The position numbers and the translations under genes are program-made. The notes beneath the pieces are model-generated. The model had not been told where the DNA came from. It worked only from the letters and a program-made list of their open reading frames with translations, and did no database searches. Shown here piece after piece: positions 51,112-59,860 of a stretch of 64,000 bases of DNA (position 1 is its first letter; every line of letters starts with the position of its first letter). The DNA is from Candidatus Lutibacillus vidarii (lineage in GTDB: Bacteria; Actinomycetota; Actinomycetes; Actinomycetales; Dermatophilaceae), in NCBI GenBank assembly GCA_016717165.1, contig JADKGA010000003.1, positions 682,001-746,000 of the forward strand, written 5' to 3'.

Positions 51112-52782
51112 ATGAGCAACTCGTCGATGTCCGCACCCCACCAGGCGGGGTGGCACGCGGTGTCGGCCGCGCGGGCGCACGGGGTGGAGACGATCTTCAC
51201 CCTGTCGGGGGCGCATGTCTTCCCGGTGTATGACGGGGCGGTCAAGGCCGACCCGCCGATGCGCCTGCTCGACGTGCGGCACGAGCAGACCGCCGCCTTC
51301 GCCGCCGAGGCGACCGGCAAGCTGACCCGAATCCCGGGATTCGCGGTCCTCACCGCCGGCCCGGGCGTGACGAACGGGGTCAGCGCCGTGGCCCAGGCCC
51401 GCTTCTCCGGGGCGCCAATGGTCGTCCTCGGCGGGCGCGCCCCGGCGATGCAGTGGGGCAAGGGCAGTTTGCAGGAGCTCGACCAGCCGCCGATCCTCGC
51501 CCCGGTGGCGAAGCGGGCCTGGACCGCGGCCAAGGCGGCCGACGTCGGGCCGGCGCTGGACGAGGCCTTCGCCCTCGCCCGGGCCTCGCACCGTGGGCCG
51601 GTCTTCGTCGACGTGCCGATGGACGAGCTCTTCATGCCGGTGGCCGGGAGCGCCCTGAGCGGCCCGGAGGCGTCCGGCAGCGGCGCCGCGCCCGACCCGG
51701 ACGCCGTGGCGCAGGTGGCCACCCTGCTGGCGCAGGCACGCCGGCCGGTGCTCGTCGTCGGCACGGACGTCTGGGCCGACGGCGCGGAGGACGCCGCGCT
51801 GCGCTTCGTCGAGGCGCTCGGCATCCCCGCGATCACCAACGGGATGGGCCGTGGCGTGGTCCCCGGCGGGCACCGGCTGCTCGTCACCAAGGCCCGCGGC
51901 CTGGCCCTCGGGTCGGCCGATCTCGTCGTTGTCGTCGGCACGCCGTTGGACTTCCGGCTCGGCTATGGCGAGTTCGGTGGGCGCGGTGGAGCGCCCAAGG
52001 CGGCGGTCGTCCATGTCGCTGACGCCCCCGACCAGCTCGCCACCCATGCGGCCCTCGCCGGGTCGCTCGTCGGCGACCTCACCGCGGTCTTCGACGGTCT
52101 CGCCGCGGCCTACGACCGGGCCGGGCAGCGCGGCGACTGGGCCGAGTGGGTCGACCAGCTCCAGGGGGCCGCGGCTGCCGCCGGTGCCGCTGATGCCGCC
52201 TTGCTTGGCGCTACCGCCGACCCGATCCACCCCGCGCGGATCTACGGCGAGCTGCTCCCCCGGCTCGCCGACGACGCCGTGGTCATCGGCGACGGCGGGG
52301 ATTTCGTCTCCTTCGCCGGAAAGTTCGTCGAGCCGGTCCGCCCCGGCTGCTGGCTCGACCCGGGACCCTACGGCTGCCTCGGGGCCGGTCTCGGCGCGGC
52401 CATCGCCGCGCGCCTGGCCCGGCCGTCGGCTCAGGTTGTCGTCCTCTTCGGCGACGGCGCCGCCGGTATGTCGCTCATGGACGTCGACACCCTGGTCCGC
52501 CACCAGCTGCCCGTCGTCATGGTCGTCGGCAACAACTCGGCGTGGGCGCTGGAAAAGCAGCCGATGCAGATGCTCTACGGGTATGACGTCATCGCCGATC
52601 TCGCCCCGCAGACCCGGTACGACGAGGTGGTCCGGGCCCTCGGCGGCGCCGGCGAGCTGGTGACCGACCCGCGCCAGATCGGGCCGGCGCTGGACCGGGC
52701 GTTCGCCTCCGGGGTGCCCTATCTCGTCAATGTCGTCACCGACGTCGCGGCGGCCTACCCCCGGAAGACCTTCGGGATCTGA
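51112..52782 (+). CDS. Thiamine diphosphate-dependent enzyme, acetolactate synthase / 2-hydroxyacyl-CoA lyase-like
   Basis: 556 residues. ThDP activating Glu in LLDVRHEQTAAFAAEAT, central FAD/nucleotide domain (VLVVGTDVWADGAEDAALRF), and the C-terminal ThDP motif GDGAAGMSLMDVDTL ... VVGNNSAWAL (GDG-N-NN). GKGSLQELDQPPILAPVAKR is the usual gate region. The overall set matches IlvB-family proteins; absence of an adjacent ilvN regulatory subunit and the QELDQ motif lean toward a 2-hydroxyacyl-CoA lyase/oxalyl-CoA decarboxylase-like catabolic enzyme rather than true AHAS. Substrate not predictable. Confidence 0.85.
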   Translation: MSNSSMSAPHQAGWHAVSAARAHGVETIFTLSGAHVFPVYDGAVKADPPMRLLDVRHEQTAAFAAEATGKLTRIPGFAVLTAGPGVTNGVSAVAQARFSGAPMVVLGGRAPAMQWGKGSLQELDQPPILAPVAKRAWTAAKAADVGPALDEAFALARASHRGPVFVDVPMDELFMPVAGSALSGPEASGSGAAPDPDAVAQVATLLAQARRPVLVVGTDVWADGAEDAALRFVEALGIPAITNGMGRGVVPGGHRLLVTKARGLALGSADLVVVVGTPLDFRLGYGEFGGRGGAPKAAVVHVADAPDQLATHAALAGSLVGDLTAVFDGLAAAYDRAGQRGDWAEWVDQLQGAAAAAGAADAALLGATADPIHPARIYGELLPRLADDAVVIGDGGDFVSFAGKFVEPVRPGCWLDPGPYGCLGAGLGAAIAARLARPSAQVVVLFGDGAAGMSLMDVDTLVRHQLPVVMVVGNNSAWALEKQPMQMLYGYDVIADLAPQTRYDEVVRALGGAGELVTDPRQIGPALDRAFASGVPYLVNVVTDVAAAYPRKTFGI

Positions 52783-52788
52783 GGTCGC

Positions 52789-52856
52789 GGCTCAGGCCGG
52801 CGCCGGGTCGTCGCTGCGGACCGGCTCAGGCCGGCGCCGGGTCGTCGCTGCGGACC
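52789..52856. repeat. 34-bp tandem duplication at the end of the MFS gene
   Basis: Two exact copies (52789-52822, 52823-52856) of a unit starting GGCTCAGGCCGGCGCCGGGT. The copy nearest the gene supplies the stop codon and last codons (Ala-Pro-Ala), the other is left outside, consistent with slippage or an assembly artefact. Confidence 0.85.
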
Positions 52857-54087
52857 GGCTCGGGGAGCCCGTGGGCCTGCAGGTGGCGCTGGGCGGCGCG
52901 CGCCGCCGGGTGGGCCACCGCCGACGCCACGACCGCGAGAGTCGCGATGACGGCCCAGCCCGGCGGCCCCCAGGTGATGGCGAGGAAGGTGAAGGCGGCC
53001 GGCCCGACGATCGCCTCGACCTGGAAGCCGAGGCGCCATACCCCTTGGTACTCACCGCGCCGCGACGGGTCGGACAGCTCCGCGAGGAAGCCCCACGACG
53101 ACGCCGACTCGAAGAGCTCGGCCGCCGTGATGGTCACATGGCCGACGAGCAGCAGCGCGATCGAGACCCACCCGCGGGTGTCGTGGGTGTAGGCGATGAT
53201 CGCGCACGAGATGACGAAGGCCGCCGCGCACAGCCGGGTCGCCCGCAGCGCTCCCGGGACCGTGTCGGAGCCCCGCGCCGCCGGCACCTGGAAGGCCACC
53301 GCGAGCACGGTGTTCGTCGCGAAGAGCCAGGCGAGCACGGTCTGCGGGGCGTCCGTGCGCTGGACCAGCCAGAGCGGGACGACGATATTGAGCAGCACCT
53401 GGTTCGTCGCCAGGACGCCATTGCACAGGCTGAGGACGAGGAAGCCGCGGTTGCGCAGGGCCGTTGGGGTCACGTGGTCGGACGCCGGGGCGACGTGGGC
53501 GTGCCGAACGTCCGGCAGCCGCGTGATGAGTGCCGCGTTGAGCGCGAGGACGGCGGCGGTGAGGACCGGCAGGGCCCGGATCACCGAGTCCGACCCCGCG
53601 GCCAGCGCCAGCCCGCCGAGGAATGCGCCGATGGTGAAGCCGATATTGAGGGCGCTGCGCATGTACGCCTGGGAACGGACCCGCTCCTCTCGGCTGAAGA
53701 TGTCGATGGTGTAGGCGCCCCGCCCGGCGCTGCCCGCAGCGTCGACCGCCGCGAGCGCGCAGACGAGCACGGTGAAGGCGGCGAAACCATGGATCAGGGG
53801 TAGGTGAGATAGAGCGCCGAGATCCCCGCGGCGCTGACCCACCAGATCCGCTTGGGGCCGAGCCGGTCGGCGAGGCGCCCCATGGGCACCGCGAGCGCAA
53901 AGGTGAACAGGCCGGCAATCGACAGCCCCAGCCCCACCTGGGCGGCGCTGAGCCCGACGAGACGGGTGAAGAAGACCGCGTTCCCGGTGATGAAGACCCC
54001 CTCCCCGACCGCGAACAAGATCGCCTGCAGCGACAGCCGTCGCGTCAGCGGGTTCGCGGGGAGGATCCGGGTCAACCAGGTGGTCAC
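52826..54087 (-). CDS. MFS permease, one frameshift
   Basis: About 420 residues after repair, 12 membrane segments. Start MTTWLTRILPANPLTRRLS with TM1 LFAVGEGVFITGNAVFF and motif A MGRLADRLGPKRIW. The frame ends in TGA at LYLTYP because the C4 run at 53797-53800 (G4 on the + strand) lacks one base; the adjacent frame continues LIHGFAAFTVLVCALAAVDA to 52826. Resembles bacterial DHA1-type drug or sugar efflux permeases with C-terminal DPAPA. Substrate unknown. Its stop lies within the 34-bp duplication. Confidence 0.85.
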
Positions 54088-54181
54088 CCAGGCGATTCAA
54101 CCAGGTGGACGGACCCCAGTCCTCCCGGTTTTCGGCCAGGGTGGGGCGTCAGGGGGACGGAACGAGTCTGTCCCGACGAGG

Positions 54182-54552
54182 TCAGCGCCTCGAACCCTTG
54201 GCCTTCGGGGCGTCGATCTCGTCCCGACGGGCGAGGATGACCCGGTCCAGGACCGCGTCGGGGATCGGCTTGTCGACGTCGAACCGGATCGTCCCGGCCG
54301 ACAGCGAGAAGTCCGAGAGCTCCCCGCGACCAGCGCGACGACGCTGCCGCTGTGCGGGTAGAGCGCCAGGTGCTTGGCGGTCGCCATCGCCGAGAGCAGC
54401 CCCTTCCCGCGGTGGGTGAGGACCGGCATCCCGTATGCCGTTGCCTCGACCAGGTCCGGGACGAGCTCGTGCGCGCGCCGGACCACGCGCTCCAGGGCGG
54501 CCCGGCGGGCAGGCGGCTCGACGGTGGCGAGGTAGTCGGTCACGGTACCCAT
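54182..54552 (-). CDS. DUF1801-like small protein, one frameshift
   Basis: About 123 residues after repair. Start MGTVTDYLATVEPPARRAAL, then YGMPVLTHRGKGLLSAMATA and KHLALYPHSGSVVALVAG; the frame then breaks at a G4 run (C4 at 54322-54325) and continues ELSDFSLSAGTIRFDVDKP in the next frame to KAKGSRR. The YGMPVL...KGLLSAMA...HLALYPHS pattern is that of DUF1801/YdhG-like proteins. Function unknown. Followed downstream (minus strand) by the MFS permease. Confidence 0.8.
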
Positions 54553-54623
54553 GGAGCATGATCCTGCCACCGACGCCCGCCCGATCCGCGACGCCCGCCC
54601 GATGCGCGCCACCCCTTGGCGCG

Positions 54624-57106
54624 CTACCCCTTGACCCGCGCGTTCGTCGGGTCGTACATCGGCCGCAGCGAGACCGCCGCCGGGTACCGGACACCGGCGA
54701 CGTCCACCTCCCACGTGCCGTCCGCGAGCCAGGGCGGGGTGACCGGGACGTCGGCCTCGACATACGCCAGGCCGACCGCACCGCCGAGCGTCCAGCCGTA
54801 GGAGGCGGCCCGGACGTAGCCGACCGCGACGTCGTCGCGGTAGACGACCTCGGCGTGATAGAGCAGCGGTTCGGGGTCGAGCAGGCGGATCTGGACGAGC
54901 CGTCCGGTGAACCCACCGGCCGCCTCGGCCGCGGCCTTGCGGGCCAGGACGGCATCGCGGCCGAGGAAGCCACCCGGCTTGTCCAGCGCGAGGGCGAAGC
55001 CGAGACCGGCCTGCAGCGGACAGTCGGTGTTGTCGATGTCGTGGCCGAAGTCGCGGTAGGCCTTCTCCAGGCGCAGCGAGGACAGCGCCTTCAGACCCAC
55101 GTGCCGCAAGCCGAGATCGGCGCCTTGAGCCCACAGCGTCTCGTACACATGGCCGGTCATCTCCGAGGGGATGAACAGCTCGTACCCGAGCTCGCCGACA
55201 TAGGTGATCCGGGTGCACAGCACCCGAGCCATCCCCACGTCGACCCAGCGGGCCGCCCGGAACGGGACGGCCGCATCGGAGAAGTCCGCCGACGAGACCG
55301 CCGCCATGAGCTGACGGGAGCGAGGCCCTTGGACGTTGAGCTGCGAGAAGGCCGAGGTCATCCCGGTCACCGTGCACGCCGACTCCCCGACCGCGCGGCG
55401 CAGCAGCCCGAGGGTGTGCGCGTGCGCGGTGTCCGAGGCGACGACGAGGAATCGCTGCGGCGCCAGCCGGGTCACCGTGAGGTCGGCCTCGAGCCGCCCG
55501 TCGGCGTTGAGCCACTGGGTGTAGGTGATGACGCCGACCTCGGTGTCGATATCCGCGGCGCAGAGCCGGCTGAGCACCGCGAGCGCGTCCGGCCCCTCGA
55601 CCATGAGCTTGGCCATGAAGGACATGTCGATCAGGCCGACCCCCTCGCGGACCGCCTCGTGCTCGGCCCGCCAGTGCTCGAACCACGGGGCGCGCCCCCA
55701 GGTCGGGGTCGCCGTCGGGGTCAGCCCGGGGCCGGCATACCAGTCCGGGCTCTCCCAGCCCGAGACATCCCGGAAGTAGCCCCGGCCGCGGCAAGCTCAT
55801 GGTGGATCGGCGAGCGCTTGAGCCCGCGCGCCGAGCGCAGCTGCGTGCCAGGGGTGTGCGCGGCGTAGACCGTGCCGAGGATCTCCGGGGTCCGCGCGGC
55901 GCGATAGGACCGCACCCCCTGGTAGAGGTGGAAGCGGTCGACATTGAACGCCGTGACGTCGACATCGGGCAGGCCAGTGGTGATCCAGTGCGCCATGACC
56001 CGGCCGAGCCCGCCGCTGGAGAGGATGCCGACCGAGTTGAGCCCGGCCGCGACGAAGTACCCGCGCACCCCCGGCGCCTCCCCCACGCACGGCAGCAGGT
56101 CCGGGGTGAACGACTCGGGGCCGCAGAAGAAGGTCCGGATCCCCGCGGTGAGGGTGACCGGCACGCGCGCCATCGCCTTCTCGAGGAAGGGCGTCATCCG
56201 GTCCCAGTCCGGGGGCAGCTCACCGAAGGAGAAGGACGACGGTATGCCGTCCAGCGACCACGCGGCGGCGCGGGGCTCGAAGAGGCCGACCATCATGCCG
56301 CCGCCCTCCTCGCGGTAGTAGCCATACGACGAGGGGTCCTCGAAGACCGGGGCGTCCGGGCTCATCCCGTCGATGTGGTCGGTGATGAGGTAGTAGTGCT
56401 CGGCCGCCTGGTTCGGTATGACGACCCCGTTCTTCGCGCCGAGCTCGCGGGCCCACATCCCGGCGCAGTTGACGACCACCTCGCACTCGATGTCACCGGC
56501 GCTGGTGGCGACCCCGGTGACCTGAGGGATGCCCGCCACCGACCCGGCGCGAGTGCAGACCTCGGTGACGGTGACGCCCTCGACGACCCGCACCCCGAGC
56601 TGCTTCGCGCCGCGGGCCAGCGACATCGTCAGGTCGACCGGGTTGACCCGGCCGTCGCCGGGGACATAGAAGCCGGCGAGCAGGTCGTCGGTGCGGGCCA
56701 GTGGGAAGAGCTCGCTCATCTCCTTGGGGGTGATCTCGTGGACCTCCAGGCCGAGGTGGCGCTGGAAGGCGGCGACCCGGCGGTACTCCTCGAGCCGGTC
56801 CGCGTCGGCCGCCGCCTCGATGAGGCCGACGGGCTTGAACCCGGTGGCCAGCCCGGTCTCGGCCTCCAGCCGGGCGAAGAGCTCGCGGCTGTAGAGCCGG
56901 ATCGTCGTCGAGGTCTCCGACGTCGACCCGAAGCAGGTCATCAGGCCGGCCGCATGCCACGTCGTGCCGCTGGTCAGCCGGTCGCGTTCGAGGACGACGA
57001 CGTCGGTCCACCCGAGGTGGGCGAGGTGGTAGGCGATCGACGTGCCGATGACACCCCCGCCGATGATGACGACACGGGCGCGGTCCGGCAGGGCTGGCGT
57101 GCTCAC
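54624..57106 (-). CDS. FAD-dependent dehydrogenase fused to a GcvT-like domain (dimethylglycine/sarcosine dehydrogenase type), one frameshift
   Basis: About 827 residues after repair. N-terminal DAO fold: RVVIIGGGVIGTSIAYHLAH (Rossmann FAD motif), TSGTTWHAAGLMT, GYFVAAGLNSVGILSSGG. C-terminal aminomethyltransferase/GcvT half: VGLIDMSFMAKLMVEGPDA, TVTGMTSAFSQLNVQGPRSR, GELGYELFIPSE and VALGYVRAASYGWTLG-like end. The frame breaks near 55780-55783, where a C4 run should be C5. Enzymes of this build oxidise N-methylglycines (DMGDH, sarcosine) and pass the methyl to tetrahydrofolate. Its stop is 71 bp after the DUF1801 start region. Starts 9 bp after the epimerase gene stop, so probably co-transcribed with it. 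Confidence 0.87.
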
Positions 57107-57115
57107 CCCCCGAAC

Positions 57116-58123
57116 CTATCGTTGGCCGAGCTCACCGATCTCGCGGAGCCACTCGACCGCGTCGCGGATCGACTGGGCGGGGTCGCGGGGATCGTAGCCA
57201 AGCTCGCGGGTGGCCTTCGCATGCGAGAACTGGGCCCTGGTCCGCAGGGTCCGCAGCGAGTAGGGCGTGATGACCGGGTCCTGGCCTCGGGCCAACGCGA
57301 GCCGCTCGAGCCCGGGCGCCAGAGCACGGGCCACGGCATACGGGAGGGTGACGCGCGGCGGGCGCACCCCGGCGGCCGTGGCGATGACCGCGAGCGCCTC
57401 GTCGATCCCGACATACCGGCCGGTGAGCAGGTAACACTCACCGCGGCGACCGAGGGTTGCCGCGGCCGCCGTGGCCGCAGCGACATCGCGGACGTCGGCG
57501 AAGTCGTAGCCCCCGTCGATCGACAGCGGGAGCCGACCCGCCGCGAGGTCGAGGATCATCGTCGTGACCGGCCCGTACGACGTGTCGCCCGGGCCGACCA
57601 GCCCGGACGGCTGGACGACGACGACATCGAGGTCGGCAGCGGCGTCAAGGACGAGCTGGGAGGACGCGGCCTTGGTCTTGGCGTACCCGCCGTGGACCAG
57701 CGCAGGGTCGAAGGACGACACCTCGGTGTGCACCTGACCGGGCGGGAGGTCGGGCTGCGCGTGGACCGAGCTGACGTGGACCAGTCGCGAGACCGACGCC
57801 TCCTGGCAGGCGGCCACGACATGACGCGTCCCGCCCACGTTGACCGTCTCGAGCTCGGCGGTCACCCGGGACTGGATGGAGACCAGCGCGGCGAGGTGGA
57901 AGACCGTCGTCGTCGCCGGGTCCAGGCCGTCGAGCAGGCGGCGGGCCGTCCGCGGGTCGCAGATGTCACCGCGCTGGGTGTGGACATCGAGCCCCCGGAG
58001 CACCTCTTCGCCGCGGTCGCTGTGGGTGAGGGCGCGGACCTGGACGCCCCGAGCGACCAGCTCGGCACACAGGTGCCCACCGAGATAGCCGGCAGCGCCG
58101 GTGACGACCGCCGCCCGATCCAC
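57116..58123 (-). CDS. NAD-dependent epimerase/dehydratase (extended SDR)
   Basis: 335 residues, GTG start. AAVVTGAAGYLGGHLCAELV is the NAD-binding motif, HVSSVHA and YAKTK hold the active-site Ser, Tyr and Lys, and FHLAALVSIQSRV follows. Shares features with the 3-beta-HSD/DFR-type branch (VVVQPSGLVGPGD; DFADVRDVA). Substrate uncertain: nucleotide sugar or dihydroflavonol-like. Divergent from the tyrosine phenol-lyase gene and immediately upstream of the DMGDH-like gene on the same strand. Confidence 0.87.
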   Translation of the reverse strand: MDRAAVVTGAAGYLGGHLCAELVARGVQVRALTHSDRGEEVLRGLDVHTQRGDICDPRTARRLLDGLDPATTTVFHLAALVSIQSRVTAELETVNVGGTRHVVAACQEASVSRLVHVSSVHAQPDLPPGQVHTEVSSFDPALVHGGYAKTKAASSQLVLDAAADLDVVVVQPSGLVGPGDTSYGPVTTMILDLAAGRLPLSIDGGYDFADVRDVAAATAAAATLGRRGECYLLTGRYVGIDEALAVIATAAGVRPPRVTLPYAVARALAPGLERLALARGQDPVITPYSLRTLRTRAQFSHAKATRELGYDPRDPAQSIRDAVEWLREIGELGQR

Positions 58124-58167
58124 GTGGCACAGCCTAGGCGAAGAGCAGGGGATGTGGTCGACGTTCA

Positions 58168-58247
58168 GACCAATTGGTCATACTGATCAATGCCATGGCC
58201 ATATCGGTGGTCGTCTTGGACACTCTGGTCACCTCTTGGTGGACCAG
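58168..58247. promoter_or_regulatory. Divergent promoter region with palindromes upstream of tyrosine phenol-lyase
   Basis: A perfect 12-bp palindrome, GACCAATTGGTC (58168-58179), and an imperfect inverted repeat CTGGTCACC ... GGTGGACCAG (58225-58247) lie in the 221 bp between the epimerase (-) and tyrosine phenol-lyase (+) genes, within unusually AT-rich sequence. Either could bind a regulator; none is encoded next to it. Confidence 0.45.
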
Positions 58248-58344
58248 TTGTTCACCTGCCTCGGCAGGAGGACAGTGGCGGCATACCGCCCGGAGATCCT
58301 GCGCCGACCCGACCAGGACCCGGGGCCCAGCCGAGGAGCATGAG

Positions 58345-59754
58345 ATGCGCACCGCCGAGCCGTACCGGATCAAGATGGTCGAGCCGCTGACCGTCACCAC
58401 CCGCGAGCAGCGCGAGGAGGAGATCCGCAAGGCCGGCTACAACACCTTCCTCCTGCCGAGCTGGGCCTGCTCGATCGACCTGCTCACCGACTCCGGCACC
58501 TCAGCGATGAGCGACCGGCAGTGGTCGGCGATGATGCTCGGCGACGAGGCCTATGCCGGTGCCCGCTCGTTCGACAACCTGCTCCGCAGCGTCCAGGAGA
58601 CCTACGGGTTCCCGTATGTCGTCCCGACCCACCAGGGCCGCGGCGCCGAGCACCTCATCAGCCGCATCCTCATCCGACCCGGCCAGTACGTGCCCGGCAA
58701 TATGTACTTCACGACGACCCGGGCCCACCAGGAGCTCGCCGGTGGCCACTTCGTCGACATCGTCATCGACGAGGCGCACGACGCCCAGCTCTTCCACCCG
58801 TTCAAGGGCAATGTCGACATCGCCAAGCTCGAGCGGCTCATCGACGAGGTCGGCGCCGACCAGATCGCCTATGTCAATGTCGCCGTGACGGTCAACCTCG
58901 CCGGTGGCCAGCCCGTCTCGATGGCCAACCTCCGCGCCGTCCGCGAGGTCTGTGACCGGCACGGCATCATCATGTGGTCCGACGCGACCCGCCTGGCCGA
59001 GAACGCCTACTTCATCCAGGAGCGCGAGACCGGGTATGCCGGTGTGCCCTGCGCCGAGATCGTCCGCGAGATGATGTCCCTCTTCGACGGCCTGACGATG
59101 TCGGGCAAGAAGGACGCCCTGGTCAATATCGGTGGCTTCCTCGCGATGCGCTCCGAGGAGATCCTCCAGAAGGCCCGGGAGCTTGTCGTCCTTTTCGAGG
59201 GGATGCCGACCTACGGTGGCCTGGCCGGCCGCGACCTCGAGGCGATGGCCGTGGGCCTTCGCGAGGCCGTCGACGACCACTACCTGGAGAACCGGATCGG
59301 CCAGGTCCGCTACCTCGGCGAGCAGCTCATCGAGGCCGGCGTCCCGATCGTGCGCCCCGTCGGTGGGCACGCGGTCTTCCTCGACGCGGCGGCCTTCCTC
59401 CCGCACCTCACCCAGGAGGACCTGCCGGCCCAGTCGCTGGCGGCGGCCTTGTTCGTCGAGTCCGGGGTCCGCTCGATGGAGCGCGGCATCGTCTCGGCCG
59501 GGCGTAACCCCGACGGCACGAACCGGCACCCGAAGCTCGAGCTGGTCCGGCTCACGATCCCACGCCGGGTCTACACCGACCGGCACATGGACGTCGTCGC
59601 CGACGCGGTCATCGAGCTCTTCCACCGGCGCGAGTCGATCCCAGGGCTGCGCTTCGTCTACGAGCCGCCGACGCTGCGCTTCTTCACGTCCCGCTTCGAG
59701 CCGCTTCCTCTTCCGGTGCCGGCCGAGCCCGTCGCAGCGGCCGCGACGCTCTGA
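58345..59754 (+). CDS. tpl: Tyrosine phenol-lyase
   Basis: 469 residues from ATG 58345 (MRTAEPYRIKMVEP); the frame is open to 58174 but upstream codons look non-coding. PLP enzyme converting L-tyrosine to phenol, pyruvate and ammonia (EC 4.1.99.2). Signatures: SIDLLTDSGTSAMSDRQWSA, GDEAYAG, VPTHQGRGAEHLI, NMYFTTTRAHQE, LAGGQPVSMANLRA, SDATRLAENAYFI and Lys in TMSGKKDALVNIGGF. It matches tyrosine phenol-lyase rather than tryptophanase in the MSDRQW, YFTTTR and VRSMERGIVSAGR segments; the Arg in SMERG corresponds to the phenol-lyase-specific Arg381. Likely cytoplasmic tyrosine catabolism. Confidence 0.93.
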   Translation: MRTAEPYRIKMVEPLTVTTREQREEEIRKAGYNTFLLPSWACSIDLLTDSGTSAMSDRQWSAMMLGDEAYAGARSFDNLLRSVQETYGFPYVVPTHQGRGAEHLISRILIRPGQYVPGNMYFTTTRAHQELAGGHFVDIVIDEAHDAQLFHPFKGNVDIAKLERLIDEVGADQIAYVNVAVTVNLAGGQPVSMANLRAVREVCDRHGIIMWSDATRLAENAYFIQERETGYAGVPCAEIVREMMSLFDGLTMSGKKDALVNIGGFLAMRSEEILQKARELVVLFEGMPTYGGLAGRDLEAMAVGLREAVDDHYLENRIGQVRYLGEQLIEAGVPIVRPVGGHAVFLDAAAFLPHLTQEDLPAQSLAAALFVESGVRSMERGIVSAGRNPDGTNRHPKLELVRLTIPRRVYTDRHMDVVADAVIELFHRRESIPGLRFVYEPPTLRFFTSRFEPLPLPVPAEPVAAAATL

Positions 59755-59780
59755 CCGTCGGGCGCCGCCTCAGCGCCTCC

Positions 59781-59838
59781 GCCACGGTTGTTCCGGATCG
59801 CCATACCGGTGTCCGGGGCAGGACGGAACAGCCGTGGC
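59781..59838. terminator. Bidirectional terminator between tpl and kimA
   Basis: GCCACGGTTGTTCCG (59781-59795) pairs with CGGAACAGCCGTGGC (59824-59838), 15 bp with one G-T pair and a 28-nt loop, between convergent genes. Confidence 0.75.
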
Positions 59839-59860
59839 GAGGTGGCGCGCTGCCGACCCG

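Noticed and set aside
55799..58186. 795-codon open frame on the + strand
   Set aside because: Antisense shadow of the DMGDH-like and epimerase genes. High GC makes the opposite strand stop-poor; its translation is Arg/Gly/Asp-rich with no domain.
58225..58247. T-box-like GGTGGACC in the tpl leader
   Set aside because: The T-box consensus is AGGGTGGNACCGCG; a base is missing, flanks do not match and no specifier stem is seen.
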